Shown piece after piece: positions 1-6,833 of a DNA stretch of 13,262 nucleotides (the first letter of the stretch is position 1; the number at the start of each line of letters is the position of its first letter). Made by a program: the position numbers and the translations under genes. Source of the stretch: Betaproteobacteria bacterium (lineage in GTDB: Bacteria > Pseudomonadota > Gammaproteobacteria > Burkholderiales > Burkholderiaceae_C); the NCBI GenBank assembly GCA_005884255.1, contig VBDL01000003.1, forward strand, positions 1 to 13,262, given 5' to 3'. The notes under the pieces are model-generated. The model was not told the origin of the DNA and did not search any database. It saw nothing but the letters and a program-made list of their open reading frames with translations.

Positions 1-1219
1 GATAGCGGTGCAGCCAGCCACTGTAGTTGCCGGCACCATTGGTGTAGACGGCGTCGGGGCACAGGCGCGACAGCGTCTTCACCACCTCGGCCATGTCCAG
101 CGGCGACACCGGTTGCGGCACGAGGTTGGCTTCGTAGTCGGCGCGTGCCGCAGCGGTCCATGCGGTCCACGCCAGGCTCGTCGGCGCTGCGAGCGTTTCC
201 AGCGCCTTGGCCGCGCAGCCCATCGACGACTGCAGCAGCAGGTCGGCCGCATACACGCGGCCCAGCTCCTCGGGGCCGGCGTGGATGTGAACGAGCTTCT
301 GCTTCGGCCGCGGCGCCTGAAGCAGCGTGTAGCCGCCGGTCGTCATCTCGCCCAGGCGCGCGCCGAGCGCGATCACCAGGTCGGCCTCTTGAATGCGGGC
401 GGCGAGCTTCGGATTGATGCCGATGCCCACGTCGCCGGCGTAGTTCGCGTGGCGGTTGTCGAACAGGTCCTGAAAGCGGAACGCACAGCCGACCGGCAGA
501 TTCCAGTTCTCGGCAAAGCGCTGCAGCGCCGCGCAAGCCTCGCCCGTCCAGCCGCCGCCGCCGGCGATCACGAAGGGCCGCTGCGCTTCGACCAGCAGCG
601 CACGCAGGTCGCGCAGCGCGCCCGGCGCGGGCCAGGCCTGCGCGGCCTCGGCGCGCGGCAGCACCGGTGCACCTGTGGGTTGCGTCAGCATGTCTTCCGG
701 CAGCACCAGCACCACCGGGCCCGGGCGGCCTTGCAGTGCCGTGTGGAAGGCGCGCGAGATGTACTCGGGCAGGCGGTGCGGGTCGTGCACCTCGGCCACC
801 CACTTCGCAAAGCCCAGCGTGCCGGGACCGAACATCTGCCGGTAGTCGACCTCCTGGAAGGCCTCGCGATCGCGCTGGTCGCTTGCCACCTGGCCGATGA
901 AAAGAATCATCGGCGTCGAATCCTGGAAGGCGGTGTGCAGGCCGATGCTCGCGTTGGTGGCACCGGGGCCGCGCGTCACGAAGCAGATGCCGGGGCGGCC
1001 CGTGAGCTTGCCTTGCGCCTCGGCCATGAAGGACGCGCCGCCCTCCTGCCGGCAGGCGATGAAGCGGATCTTGTCGCGATGCTCGTGGAAGCCGTCGAGC
1101 ACCGCGAGATAGCTCTCGCCGGGCACGCCGAAGACGGTATCGATACCTTGCGCGATCAGCGCCTCGACCAGGGCATGGCCGGCCAGGCGGGCCGGCTGCC
1201 CATTCGTTGTCTCGTTCAT
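1..1219 (-). CDS. Thiamine-diphosphate-dependent enzyme, acetolactate synthase-like (3' end outside window)
   Basis: Reading leftward from the ATG at 1219, the frame stays open for 406 codons to the window edge. The N-terminal pyrimidine-binding domain (about residues 10-170) has the family signature FGVPGESYL (30-38) and the cofactor-activating glutamate in CRQEGGA (E59). It also has GPGATN and the A-x-Q-RPGPVVLVLP stretch before the middle domain. The middle domain (about 185-320) contains IAGGGGWTGEA and LGARLGEMTTGGYTLL. The window ends at AGNYSGWLHRY, the beginning of the C-terminal domain, so the GDG...N diphosphate-Mg motif cannot be seen. Members use ThDP to decarboxylate 2-oxoacids and ligate the product. 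Substrate cannot be assigned, and because no small regulatory subunit is visible, a housekeeping ilvB role is less likely than a catabolic one. The ATG overlaps the stop of the transporter upstream (ATGA, 1219-1216), indicating translational coupling. No strong Shine-Dalgarno is seen. Confidence 0.9.
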   Translation of the reverse strand, partial: MNETTNGQPARLAGHALVEALIAQGIDTVFGVPGESYLAVLDGFHEHRDKIRFIACRQEGGASFMAEAQGKLTGRPGICFVTRGPGATNASIGLHTAFQDSTPMILFIGQVASDQRDREAFQEVDYRQMFGPGTLGFAKWVAEVHDPHRLPEYISRAFHTALQGRPGPVVLVLPEDMLTQPTGAPVLPRAEAAQAWPAPGALRDLRALLVEAQRPFVIAGGGGWTGEACAALQRFAENWNLPVGCAFRFQDLFDNRHANYAGDVGIGINPKLAARIQEADLVIALGARLGEMTTGGYTLLQAPRPKQKLVHIHAGPEELGRVYAADLLLQSSMGCAAKALETLAAPTSLAWTAWTAAARADYEANLVPQPVSPLDMAEVVKTLSRLCPDAVYTNGAGNYSGWLHRY

Positions 1220-2469
1220 CCCGCGACTGTAGCCGGAGCGCGCAGCGACCTCGCCGCCACGCCGATGCCCACCAGCGCTGCGGAGGCCACGCCGAACACC
1301 AGCGCGCCGGCCGCGCCATAGAACACACCGGGGGCATTGCCGGCGTCGAGCATCGCGCCGAACACCGGGGCCGCCAGCGCGAAGCCGAGATCCAGGCCCG
1401 AATACACGGCGCCATAGACGCGGCCGGTGGCACCCGGCGGCGCTGCGCGCCTGATCAGCATGTCGCGCGACGGCCCGGCCAGCCCGGTGCCGAAGCCGGC
1501 GAGCGCGGCCACGGCCAAGGCCGCGATGCCCGGCAGCACCTGCAGCCCGACCAATGCGAGCGCGACGCCGGAGCCGAGCAGGCACGCGGCGATGATGCGC
1601 TCCAGCCGCGGCACGCGCGCCACCAGGAAGCCGCCGATCACCATGCCTGCCGCGCCGCACAGCATGTAGCCGGTGACCACCAGCGCCGTCAACGACAGCG
1701 GCAGGCCGTACAGCGTCTGCAAGGCCGGCGATGCGAAGCTCTGCACAGCGCTCAACGCCGCCGTGGTCCAGAAGAAGAACGAGAAGCACAGCCACACCGA
1801 TGGCAGCTTCAGGAACGCCAGCGGATGCTCGGCCGCTGCCGCCTTCGCGGCTCCGGCACGCTCGTGGGCCCAGCTGCCCTTGGCGTCATCGATCGCGTCG
1901 CGCTGCAGGACCAGCAGCACCAGCACGGCAAGCACATAGACCGCCGCGGCGACATAGGCCAGGCGCCAGGATCCGGTCGCCGTGGTGATGCCGGCGAGAA
2001 ACACCGGAGCCGCCGCCCAGCCGAGGTTGCCGGTGATGCCGTGCACCGAGAAGGCATGGCCGAGCCGCGATGGCGACACACGCTTGTTGAGGATCGTGAA
2101 ATCGACGGGATGGAACGGGGAATTGCCGAGCCCGGCCAGCGCGGCGGCCAGCATCAGCCCGTGATAGCCGGTGGCCGTGGCCGCCGACAGCGCCGCCAGC
2201 GCAAAGCAGGCGAGCGCCGCGAACAGCACCGGCCGCGCGCCGGTGCGGTCGACGAGAAAGCCGGCCAGCGCCTGGCCGATGCCGGAGATGACGAAGAAGG
2301 TGGTCACCAGCAGGCCGAGCTCGGAATAGCTCAGCCCGAACTCGCGGATGAACCACGGAAACAGCGGCGGCAGCAGCATGTGGAAGAAGTGCGAGCTGCC
2401 ATGGGCCAGGCCGATCAGCGAGATGGTGCGCGCGTCCTCGCGCAGCGCAGCGGTTTGCGTTGAACTCAT
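1216..2469 (-). CDS. MFS transporter, fosmidomycin-resistance (Fsr)-like
   Basis: This is a 417-residue, very hydrophobic protein with about 12 predictable membrane helices and a short hydrophilic N terminus. GLAHGSSHFFHMLLPPLFPW (20-39) begins helix 1 in the style of Fsr-like carriers. The MFS motif A loop between helices 2 and 3 is GFLVDRTGAR (D74, R75). A conserved GNSPFHPVDF follows around helix 4. A charged cytoplasmic loop (QRDAIDDAKGSWAHERAG) separates the two six-helix halves. It probably sits in the inner membrane and exports or exchanges a small organic molecule; the substrate is unknown. The first ATG at 2469 was chosen because the sequence begins normally there. An ATG at 2487 would add six residues, and neither has a clear ribosome binding site. 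The stop overlaps the start of the ThDP enzyme, so the two are probably one operon. The AraC-type gene on the opposite strand starts close by and is the likely regulator. Confidence 0.9.
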   Translation of the reverse strand: MSSTQTAALREDARTISLIGLAHGSSHFFHMLLPPLFPWFIREFGLSYSELGLLVTTFFVISGIGQALAGFLVDRTGARPVLFAALACFALAALSAATATGYHGLMLAAALAGLGNSPFHPVDFTILNKRVSPSRLGHAFSVHGITGNLGWAAAPVFLAGITTATGSWRLAYVAAAVYVLAVLVLLVLQRDAIDDAKGSWAHERAGAAKAAAAEHPLAFLKLPSVWLCFSFFFWTTAALSAVQSFASPALQTLYGLPLSLTALVVTGYMLCGAAGMVIGGFLVARVPRLERIIAACLLGSGVALALVGLQVLPGIAALAVAALAGFGTGLAGPSRDMLIRRAAPPGATGRVYGAVYSGLDLGFALAAPVFGAMLDAGNAPGVFYGAAGALVFGVASAALVGIGVAARSLRAPATVAG

Positions 2470-2580
2470 GCCATCTATCGTAGGCATCGGCTGCCAAAGA
2501 AGCGAGCGCTGTCGCGGGTCGGACCGATCACGCCGCACCTCTATGCCCCGAGCGCCGAGCGGCCGCTGCGCGCGAAGTTC

Positions 2581-3333
2581 GTGCGCCTGAGCGTCGACAC
2601 CGAGGTCATGCCGCACCGCCATCCGTGGGGCCAGCTCGCGTTTTCCAAGGTCGGCGTCGTCCGCCTCACCACGACCCAAGGCACGTATCTGGCGCCGCCG
2701 TCGCGCGCGGTGTGGATTCCGCCGGGCGTCGAGCATGCGGTCACGGTGCTGGAGGACGCCGACCTTCGCACGCTGTACGTGCATGCGCCGCGCGGCCGCA
2801 TGCTGCCGCTGCCGGCAGCCGAGCAGGCCGGCTGGCGCGATTGCCGCGTGCTCGAGGTCTCCGACCTGCTGCGCGCGCTGGTGCTGGAGATGAACACGCA
2901 ACCCGACGGCGACGCGCTGGAACCGGCGCAGCGCCAGCGCGAGAAGCTGCTCAGCGCACTCGTGCTCGACGAGCTGCGCCGCGCGCGGCCGATCCCGATG
3001 GGCGTGGACCTGCCGGCCGACAAGCGCCTGCGCGCGCTGTGCCAGGCGGTGCTCGATGACCCGGCTCGCCACGCGACGCTGGCCGAATGGGCGCGCGACA
3101 GCGGCGCCAGCCCGCGCACGGTGGCGCGGCTGTTCCGCCAGGAACTCGGTACGAGCTTCGGCCAGTGGCGCCAGCGCGTGCTGCTGGCCAAGGCCCTGGC
3201 GCTGGCCGCAGGGCGCCAGCCGATGAACCGCATCGCGGAGGAGCTGGACTATGCGAGCGCCAGTGCATTCAGCGCGATGGTGCGCCGCTCGGTAGGACAA
3301 GCGCCGAGCCGTTTCTTCGTGTCAAACACGTAA
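2581..3333 (+). CDS. AraC-family transcriptional regulator with cupin sensor domain (start uncertain)
   Basis: The N-terminal half is a cupin-type ligand-binding domain, with MPHRHPWGQL, GTYLAPPSRAVWIPPG and VEHAVTV. The C-terminal half is a double helix-turn-helix of the AraC/XylS type. The first helix-turn-helix lies near residues 166-190 (TLAEWARDSGASPRTVARLF) and the second near 215-240 (MNRIAEELDYASASAFSAMV), followed by the usual G-x-x-PSRFF ending. The first standard start codon in frame is the GTG at 2581. The frame stays open back to 2464, and the upstream translation (ITPHLYAPSAERPLRAKF, from 2527) looks like genuine family sequence, so the real start is probably upstream. The CTG at 2509, with AAGAAG seven bases before it, is a candidate. 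The gene is divergent from the transporter/ThDP operon and most likely controls it in response to a small-molecule effector. Identity is firm; the start is not. Confidence 0.87.
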   Translation: MRLSVDTEVMPHRHPWGQLAFSKVGVVRLTTTQGTYLAPPSRAVWIPPGVEHAVTVLEDADLRTLYVHAPRGRMLPLPAAEQAGWRDCRVLEVSDLLRALVLEMNTQPDGDALEPAQRQREKLLSALVLDELRRARPIPMGVDLPADKRLRALCQAVLDDPARHATLAEWARDSGASPRTVARLFRQELGTSFGQWRQRVLLAKALALAAGRQPMNRIAEELDYASASAFSAMVRRSVGQAPSRFFVSNT

Positions 3334-3353
3334 GCAAACCAGTCTCCGGCGAC

Positions 3354-3370
3354 CGCCTGTCCTGCAGGCG
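3354..3370 (+). terminator. Small GC hairpin after the AraC gene, possible weak terminator
   Basis: CGCCTG (3354-3359) and CAGGCG (3365-3370) pair perfectly around a 5-base loop, 20 bases after the AraC stop codon. No T-run follows, so this is not a convincing intrinsic terminator. It could only contribute to a Rho-dependent end or be chance in GC-rich DNA. Confidence 0.25.
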
Positions 3371-3426
3371 CTACCGTCAGGCCACACTCACCCCACAGGG
3401 GGAAGGCCGTGCAAACAGGCCCTGCC

Positions 3427-3448
3427 TACACTGGCCCGGCGTCCAGTG
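3427..3448 (+). promoter_or_regulatory. Possible -10 box and overlapping inverted repeat upstream of the first roadblock-like gene
   Basis: TACACT (3427-3432) resembles a sigma-70 -10 box, but no good -35 is seen 16-18 bases before it. CACTGG (3429-3434) and CCAGTG (3443-3448) form a 6-bp inverted repeat that overlaps the -10-like box. It ends 16 bases before the ATG, just ahead of the GAAGGGA ribosome binding site. The paralogue at 8893 has the same CTACACTG string upstream. Functional assignment is tentative. Confidence 0.3.
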
Positions 3449-3464
3449 GCGCGAAGGGATACCC

Positions 3465-4685
3465 ATGATTCTCAAGTCGCTGTTCGGGGAGCTCGGCACG
3501 ATCGGCGGCGCGCCGCCGGCGGGCCCGAACGATCTGGCACCGGAGTTCGCCGCCACCGCGCTTCTCGAAAGCACCGCCGCCGAGGTCAATGACCGCGGCC
3601 AGATCGTCGACCGGCATCTGCGCGACCTTTTCGTCACCGGCTCGCCCGCCACGGCGATGCGCGACCACTTCGCCGCCGCGCGGGCCGACCTGGAAACCGC
3701 GGGCCGCATGATCACCTTGATCGACCCAGCGCGGCTGTGGGCCTCGGCCGTGATCAAGGCCCTGTCTGACGCCAGCGGCCAGCCGATCGAGCGGCTGCAA
3801 CTGCGGGAGCAGGCCACGCTGCGCTCGCTGGCGATGATCGAGCGCACGACCGTCGTGCGCCGCCTGGACGACATGCTCAAGGTCTACCACGCCGACGTGC
3901 GCGCCAGCGGCCGCGAGAACGCCGAGATCTCGACGGCGCTGATGGAGCGCAGCCACATGACGGTGGTGATCGTCGGCCCGATGGCGCCGGCCAGCGTCGA
4001 CGCGCTGCTCACGATGCTGCAGTCGGCCGTGCGGCAACCCACGTGGCGCTGCCCGGCCCTGGTGTTCATGCTGCCGCCCGGCGCGGCCTGGCTGGCGGGC
4101 AAGATTTCCGGCCTCGCGTGGCCGCCCGGCCTGCAGGTGCCGGTGCTCAGCGAATCGATGACCAGCGCCTCCAGCGTGTGGAATTCGCTGCTCGGCATGT
4201 GGGGCGAGGTGCGCAACCTGCGCCCGTGGGACGCGGCCGCCGAACCCGAACCCGGTGTGCCGGCGCCCATCGCCGCGGCGACGCCGGTGCCCGCCGCGGG
4301 CCCGGCGCCGCTCATCGACCCCAAGCTGGTGTCGCGCACGCTGACGCAGGTGCTCGCCATCGACGGACTGCTCGGCTGCGCACTGATCGATTCCGACAGC
4401 GGCCAGGTGCTGGCGCGCGAAATGCGCGAGGACCAGCCGCTGGACATCGCCGCCGCGGCGCACGACTGCGCACCGCTGCTGCGCGCGCACCGCGAGGCGG
4501 CGCGCCGCATGGGCTTACCGGATGCGGTAGACGAGGTCGTCGTCAGCGGCCGCACGCACCAGCAGATCGTTCGTGCACTGCACCACCACCCCGCGCTGTT
4601 CGTGCTGGCGCTGCTCGATCGCCAGCGCGCCAACCAGGCGCTCGCCCGCTTCAAGCTCGCCGATGCGGTGAAGAACCTGGTCTGA
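3465..4685 (+). CDS. Uncharacterised two-domain protein with roadblock/LC7-like C terminus (paralogue A)
   Basis: This is a 406-residue protein with no signal peptide or membrane helix, so it is probably cytoplasmic. Start ATG 3465 follows a good ribosome binding site, GAAGGGA at 3453-3459. The N-terminal region (about 1-150) is mixed helix and strand and includes LFVTGSPATAM. A hydrophobic beta-strand core follows at M165-G171 (MTVVIVG). An Ala/Pro/Glu-rich linker spans about 258-282. The C-terminal domain (283-406) begins with a long helix and then LLGCALIDSDSGQVLA, and ends in a strand plus helix (LFVLALLDRQRANQALARF). That order fits a roadblock/LC7 fold, the fold of MglB-type partners of small GTPases; this is an inference from pattern only. 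No GTPase or other partner is in the window. The gene at 8893 has the same layout and alignable blocks throughout. No function is known to me; a structural or regulatory scaffold is possible. Confidence 0.85.
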   Translation: MILKSLFGELGTIGGAPPAGPNDLAPEFAATALLESTAAEVNDRGQIVDRHLRDLFVTGSPATAMRDHFAAARADLETAGRMITLIDPARLWASAVIKALSDASGQPIERLQLREQATLRSLAMIERTTVVRRLDDMLKVYHADVRASGRENAEISTALMERSHMTVVIVGPMAPASVDALLTMLQSAVRQPTWRCPALVFMLPPGAAWLAGKISGLAWPPGLQVPVLSESMTSASSVWNSLLGMWGEVRNLRPWDAAAEPEPGVPAPIAAATPVPAAGPAPLIDPKLVSRTLTQVLAIDGLLGCALIDSDSGQVLAREMREDQPLDIAAAAHDCAPLLRAHREAARRMGLPDAVDEVVVSGRTHQQIVRALHHHPALFVLALLDRQRANQALARFKLADAVKNLV

Positions 4686-4705
4686 CCAGGGGCCCATCGG
4701 GCGTT

Positions 4706-4728
4706 GCCAGCCGGTGTGCGGCTCTGGC
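4706..4728 (+). other. Imperfect GC hairpin between paralogue A and nadA
   Basis: GCCAGCCG (4706-4713) can pair with CGGCT..GGC (4719-4728) around the loop GTGTG, leaving a 2-base bulge. It lies 21 bases after the stop of the upstream gene. No T-run follows, so it is at best a poor terminator. It also precedes a -10-like TAACAT (4731-4736) that may belong to nadA. Confidence 0.3.
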
Positions 4729-4730
4729 GC

Positions 4731-4736
4731 TAACAT
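4731..4736 (+). promoter_or_regulatory. Candidate -10 box for nadA
   Basis: TAACAT matches four of six -10 consensus positions. The best -35-like hexamer nearby, TTGCCA (4704-4709), is 21 bases away, which is too far, so the promoter assignment is weak. If used, transcription would start near 4743 and the leader would contain the palindrome at 4755-4773 before the nadA ATG at 4783. Confidence 0.25.
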
Positions 4737-4754
4737 GATGTATGTGTCTGTTGC

Positions 4755-4773
4755 GGCCCGTGGTCCACGGGCC
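4755..4773 (+). repeat. Perfect 19-bp palindrome in the nadA leader (operator or RNA hairpin)
   Basis: GGCCCGTGG and CCACGGGCC are exact reverse complements around a single central T. As DNA this is a perfect operator-like palindrome. As RNA it folds into an 8-bp all-GC-rich stem with a 3-base loop. It ends nine bases before the nadA ATG, in the place where a ribosome binding site is expected, and no other ribosome binding site is visible. The symmetry is directly seen; a regulatory role is inferred. No copy is present upstream of nadB. Confidence 0.6.
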
Positions 4774-4782
4774 AAGTTCCCG

Positions 4783-5895
4783 ATGAGCGCCGTACTTTTC
4801 GACTACACCCGCCAGGATGCCAGCGGCGCGAGCTGCGTCGCGCATGCGTGGGCCAAGGTGCCCGAGCCGCTGACCCCCGACCAGCGCCGCGACCGCAAGG
4901 CGCGCGCCGCCGCGCTGCTGAAGGAAAAGCAAGCCGTCCTCGTCGCGCACTACTACGTCGATGGCGACCTGCAGGACCTGGCGCTCGAAACCGGCGGCTG
5001 CGTGGCAGACTCGCTGGAGATGGCGCGCTTCGGCCGCGATCATGCGGCCAAGACGCTGGTCGTCGCCGGCGTGCGCTTCATGGGCGAGACGGCGAAGATC
5101 CTGAGCCCCGAGAAGCGCGTGCTGATGCCGGACCTCGACGCGACCTGCTCGCTCGACCTCGGCTGCCCGCCCGACGAGTTCGCGCGATTCTGCGACGCAC
5201 ACCCGGACCGCAAGGTCGTCGTCTACGCCAACACCAGCGCCGCGGTGAAGGCCCGTGCCGACTGGATGGTCACGAGCTCCTGCGCGCTGGCCATCGTCAA
5301 GCATCTGAAGGACCAGGGCGAGAAGATCCTCTGGGCGCCCGACAAGCACCTCGGCCGCTACGTGCAGCAGCAGACCGGCGCCGACATGTTGATGTGGGAC
5401 GGCGCCTGCATCGTGCACGACGAGTTCAAGGGCATCGAACTCGACCTGCTGCGCAAGGAACATCCGAACGCGATGATCCTGGTGCACCCGGAGTCACCCG
5501 ACAGCGTGGTCGAGCAGGCCGACGTGGTCGGCTCCACGTCGCAGCTGCTGAAGGCGGTGATCGACGGCAAGGCGCAGGAATACATCGTCGCTACCGACAA
5601 CGGCATCCTGCACCGCATGCGCCAGCTGGCGCCGGGCAAGACACTGATCGAGGCACCGACCGCCGGCACCAGCGCCACCTGCAAGAGCTGCGCGCATTGC
5701 CCGTGGATGGCGATGAACGCGCTGCAAGGCGTGGTCGACTGCCTCGAGCGCAGCACGGGCGAGATCAGCGTTCCCGAGCCGACGCGCGGCCAGGCGCTCG
5801 GCTGCATCGAGCGTATGCTGGACTTCGTGACGACCCATCCTTCCAGCACGGCGACGCCGACGCGCGGCTTCGTCTCCAACATCGGGGCAGCGTGA
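4783..5895 (+). CDS. nadA: Quinolinate synthase NadA
   Basis: A [4Fe-4S] enzyme that condenses iminoaspartate (from NadB) with dihydroxyacetone phosphate to give quinolinate, the second step of de novo NAD synthesis in the cytoplasm. The 370-residue protein has the family blocks ADSLEMARFG, GVRFMGETAKILSPEKRVLM, VYANTSAAVKARADW, ILWAPDKHLGRY and LVHPESPDSVV. The three cluster ligands fall at C122 (TCSLDLGCP), C209 (GACIVHDEF) and C306 (CKSCAHCPWM). These are exactly nine beyond E. coli C113, C200 and C297, so the enzyme looks intact. Start ATG 4783 was chosen because betaproteobacterial NadA proteins begin in this way (MSAV..., then CVAHAWAKVP). In-frame ATGs at 4735 and 4738 would add 15-16 residues that translate through the leader palindrome. 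The stop overlaps the nadC start (TGATG), so nadA and nadC form one translationally coupled unit. Confidence 0.97.
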   Translation: MSAVLFDYTRQDASGASCVAHAWAKVPEPLTPDQRRDRKARAAALLKEKQAVLVAHYYVDGDLQDLALETGGCVADSLEMARFGRDHAAKTLVVAGVRFMGETAKILSPEKRVLMPDLDATCSLDLGCPPDEFARFCDAHPDRKVVVYANTSAAVKARADWMVTSSCALAIVKHLKDQGEKILWAPDKHLGRYVQQQTGADMLMWDGACIVHDEFKGIELDLLRKEHPNAMILVHPESPDSVVEQADVVGSTSQLLKAVIDGKAQEYIVATDNGILHRMRQLAPGKTLIEAPTAGTSATCKSCAHCPWMAMNALQGVVDCLERSTGEISVPEPTRGQALGCIERMLDFVTTHPSSTATPTRGFVSNIGAA

Positions 5896-6764
5896 TGGAG
5901 TTCGAGAACAACGAGAGCCTGGAGCAGGCTCGCGAGCGCAACATCCGTGACGCGCTGATGGAAGACATCGGCCAAGGTGACTGGACCGGTCGCCTGATTC
6001 CCGCTGGCCGCCGCGTGAAGGCACGCGTGCGCGTGCGCGAGGCTGCGGTGCTGTGCGGCCGCCAGTGGTTCACCGGCTGCGTGCGCGCCATCGACGACAG
6101 CGCCAGCGTCGACTGGCAGGTCGCCGAAGGGGCCGAAGTGCAGCCCGATCGCGACGTGTGCTTCATCGATGCCGATGCGCGTGCGCTGCTGTCAGCCGAG
6201 CGACCGGCGCTGAACTTCCTGCAGCTGCTGTCCGGCGTGGCGACGCACGTGCGCCAGCATGTGAAGGCCATCGAAGGTGCGTCGCCCAATCCGCACGGCT
6301 GCGCCATCCTCGACACGCGCAAGACGCTGCCGGGGCTGCGCCAGGCGCAGAAATACGCGGTGCGCGTGGGCGGCGGGAAGAACCAGCGGCTCGCGCTGTG
6401 GGATGGCATTCTCATCAAGGAGAACCACATCGCGGCGGCCGGCGGAGTGAAGCCGGCGCTGGCCAATGCCTTCGCGCTGAAGGCCGGCGTCGACATCCAG
6501 ATCGAGGTGGAAACGCTGGCGCAGCTGCAGGAAGCGCTGGAGGCCGGCGCGCGCAGCGTGCTGCTCGACAACTTCACGCTCGACACCATGCGCCGCGCGG
6601 TGGAGTTCAACCAGGGCCGCGCGCTGCTGGAGGTCTCGGGCGGCGTGACGCTGCCGCAGCTGCGCGAGATCGCCGCCACCGGCGTCGACCGCATCTCGAT
6701 CGGCAAGCTGACCAAGGACGTAATGGCCACCGATTATTCGATGCGTGTTCTCGAGGCAGCGTGA
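5895..6764 (+). CDS. nadC: Nicotinate-nucleotide pyrophosphorylase (carboxylating), NadC
   Basis: Quinolinate phosphoribosyltransferase: quinolinate plus PRPP gives nicotinate mononucleotide, CO2 and pyrophosphate, the step after NadA. At 289 residues it has normal length. The N-terminal sandwich domain (about 1-115) has ALMEDIGQGDWTG and ERPALNFLQLLSGVAT. The barrel carries DTRKTLPGLR (140-149; substrate-binding R142, K143), QKYAVRVGGGKNQR (G159-R165), GILIKENH (K175-H178), IEVET, LLDNF and the phosphate-binding end ISIGKLTKD. Where gammaproteobacterial enzymes read GGGxNHR, this one has GGGKNQR, which I recall as usual for betaproteobacteria. The ATG shares its first base with the last base of the nadA stop, so translation is coupled to nadA. 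The comFB-like gene follows 69 bases downstream. Confidence 0.97.
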   Translation: MEFENNESLEQARERNIRDALMEDIGQGDWTGRLIPAGRRVKARVRVREAAVLCGRQWFTGCVRAIDDSASVDWQVAEGAEVQPDRDVCFIDADARALLSAERPALNFLQLLSGVATHVRQHVKAIEGASPNPHGCAILDTRKTLPGLRQAQKYAVRVGGGKNQRLALWDGILIKENHIAAAGGVKPALANAFALKAGVDIQIEVETLAQLQEALEAGARSVLLDNFTLDTMRRAVEFNQGRALLEVSGGVTLPQLREIAATGVDRISIGKLTKDVMATDYSMRVLEAA

Positions 6765-6774
6765 AATAAAGACG

Positions 6775-6803
6775 TTGTCGCGCCTTGGCTCGCGCCGGAT
6801 ACT
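6775..6803 (+). promoter_or_regulatory. Possible sigma-70 promoter ahead of the ComFB-family gene
   Basis: TTGTCG (6775-6780) and GATACT (6798-6803) are separated by exactly 17 bases, and each matches four of six consensus positions. It lies in the 69-base gap between nadC and the small gene and could let that gene be expressed apart from nadAC. Weak boxes, so tentative. Confidence 0.3.
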
Positions 6804-6833
6804 TCGTCTTACAGACTGAGGTGAGAGGCGCAC

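Noticed and set aside
8..1321. Long plus-strand open frame opposite the ThDP enzyme
   Set aside because: Its product is Arg/Ala/His/Gly-rich with no family motif. It is the mirror of a GC-rich gene whose minus-strand product has clear ThDP-enzyme motifs.
1207..2463. 418-codon plus-strand frame opposite the MFS gene
   Set aside because: Low-complexity Arg/Gln/His product, while the minus strand encodes an unmistakable 12-helix carrier.
2488..3300. Upstream extension of the MFS frame to 3300 on the minus strand
   Set aside because: It runs antisense through the AraC gene with no recognisable domain. The carrier's normal N terminus is at 2469 (or 2487).
4686..4782. NAD riboswitch before nadA
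   Set aside because: I see only the palindrome and an imperfect hairpin, not the conserved bulged and pseudoknotted cores of the known NAD-sensing RNA classes.
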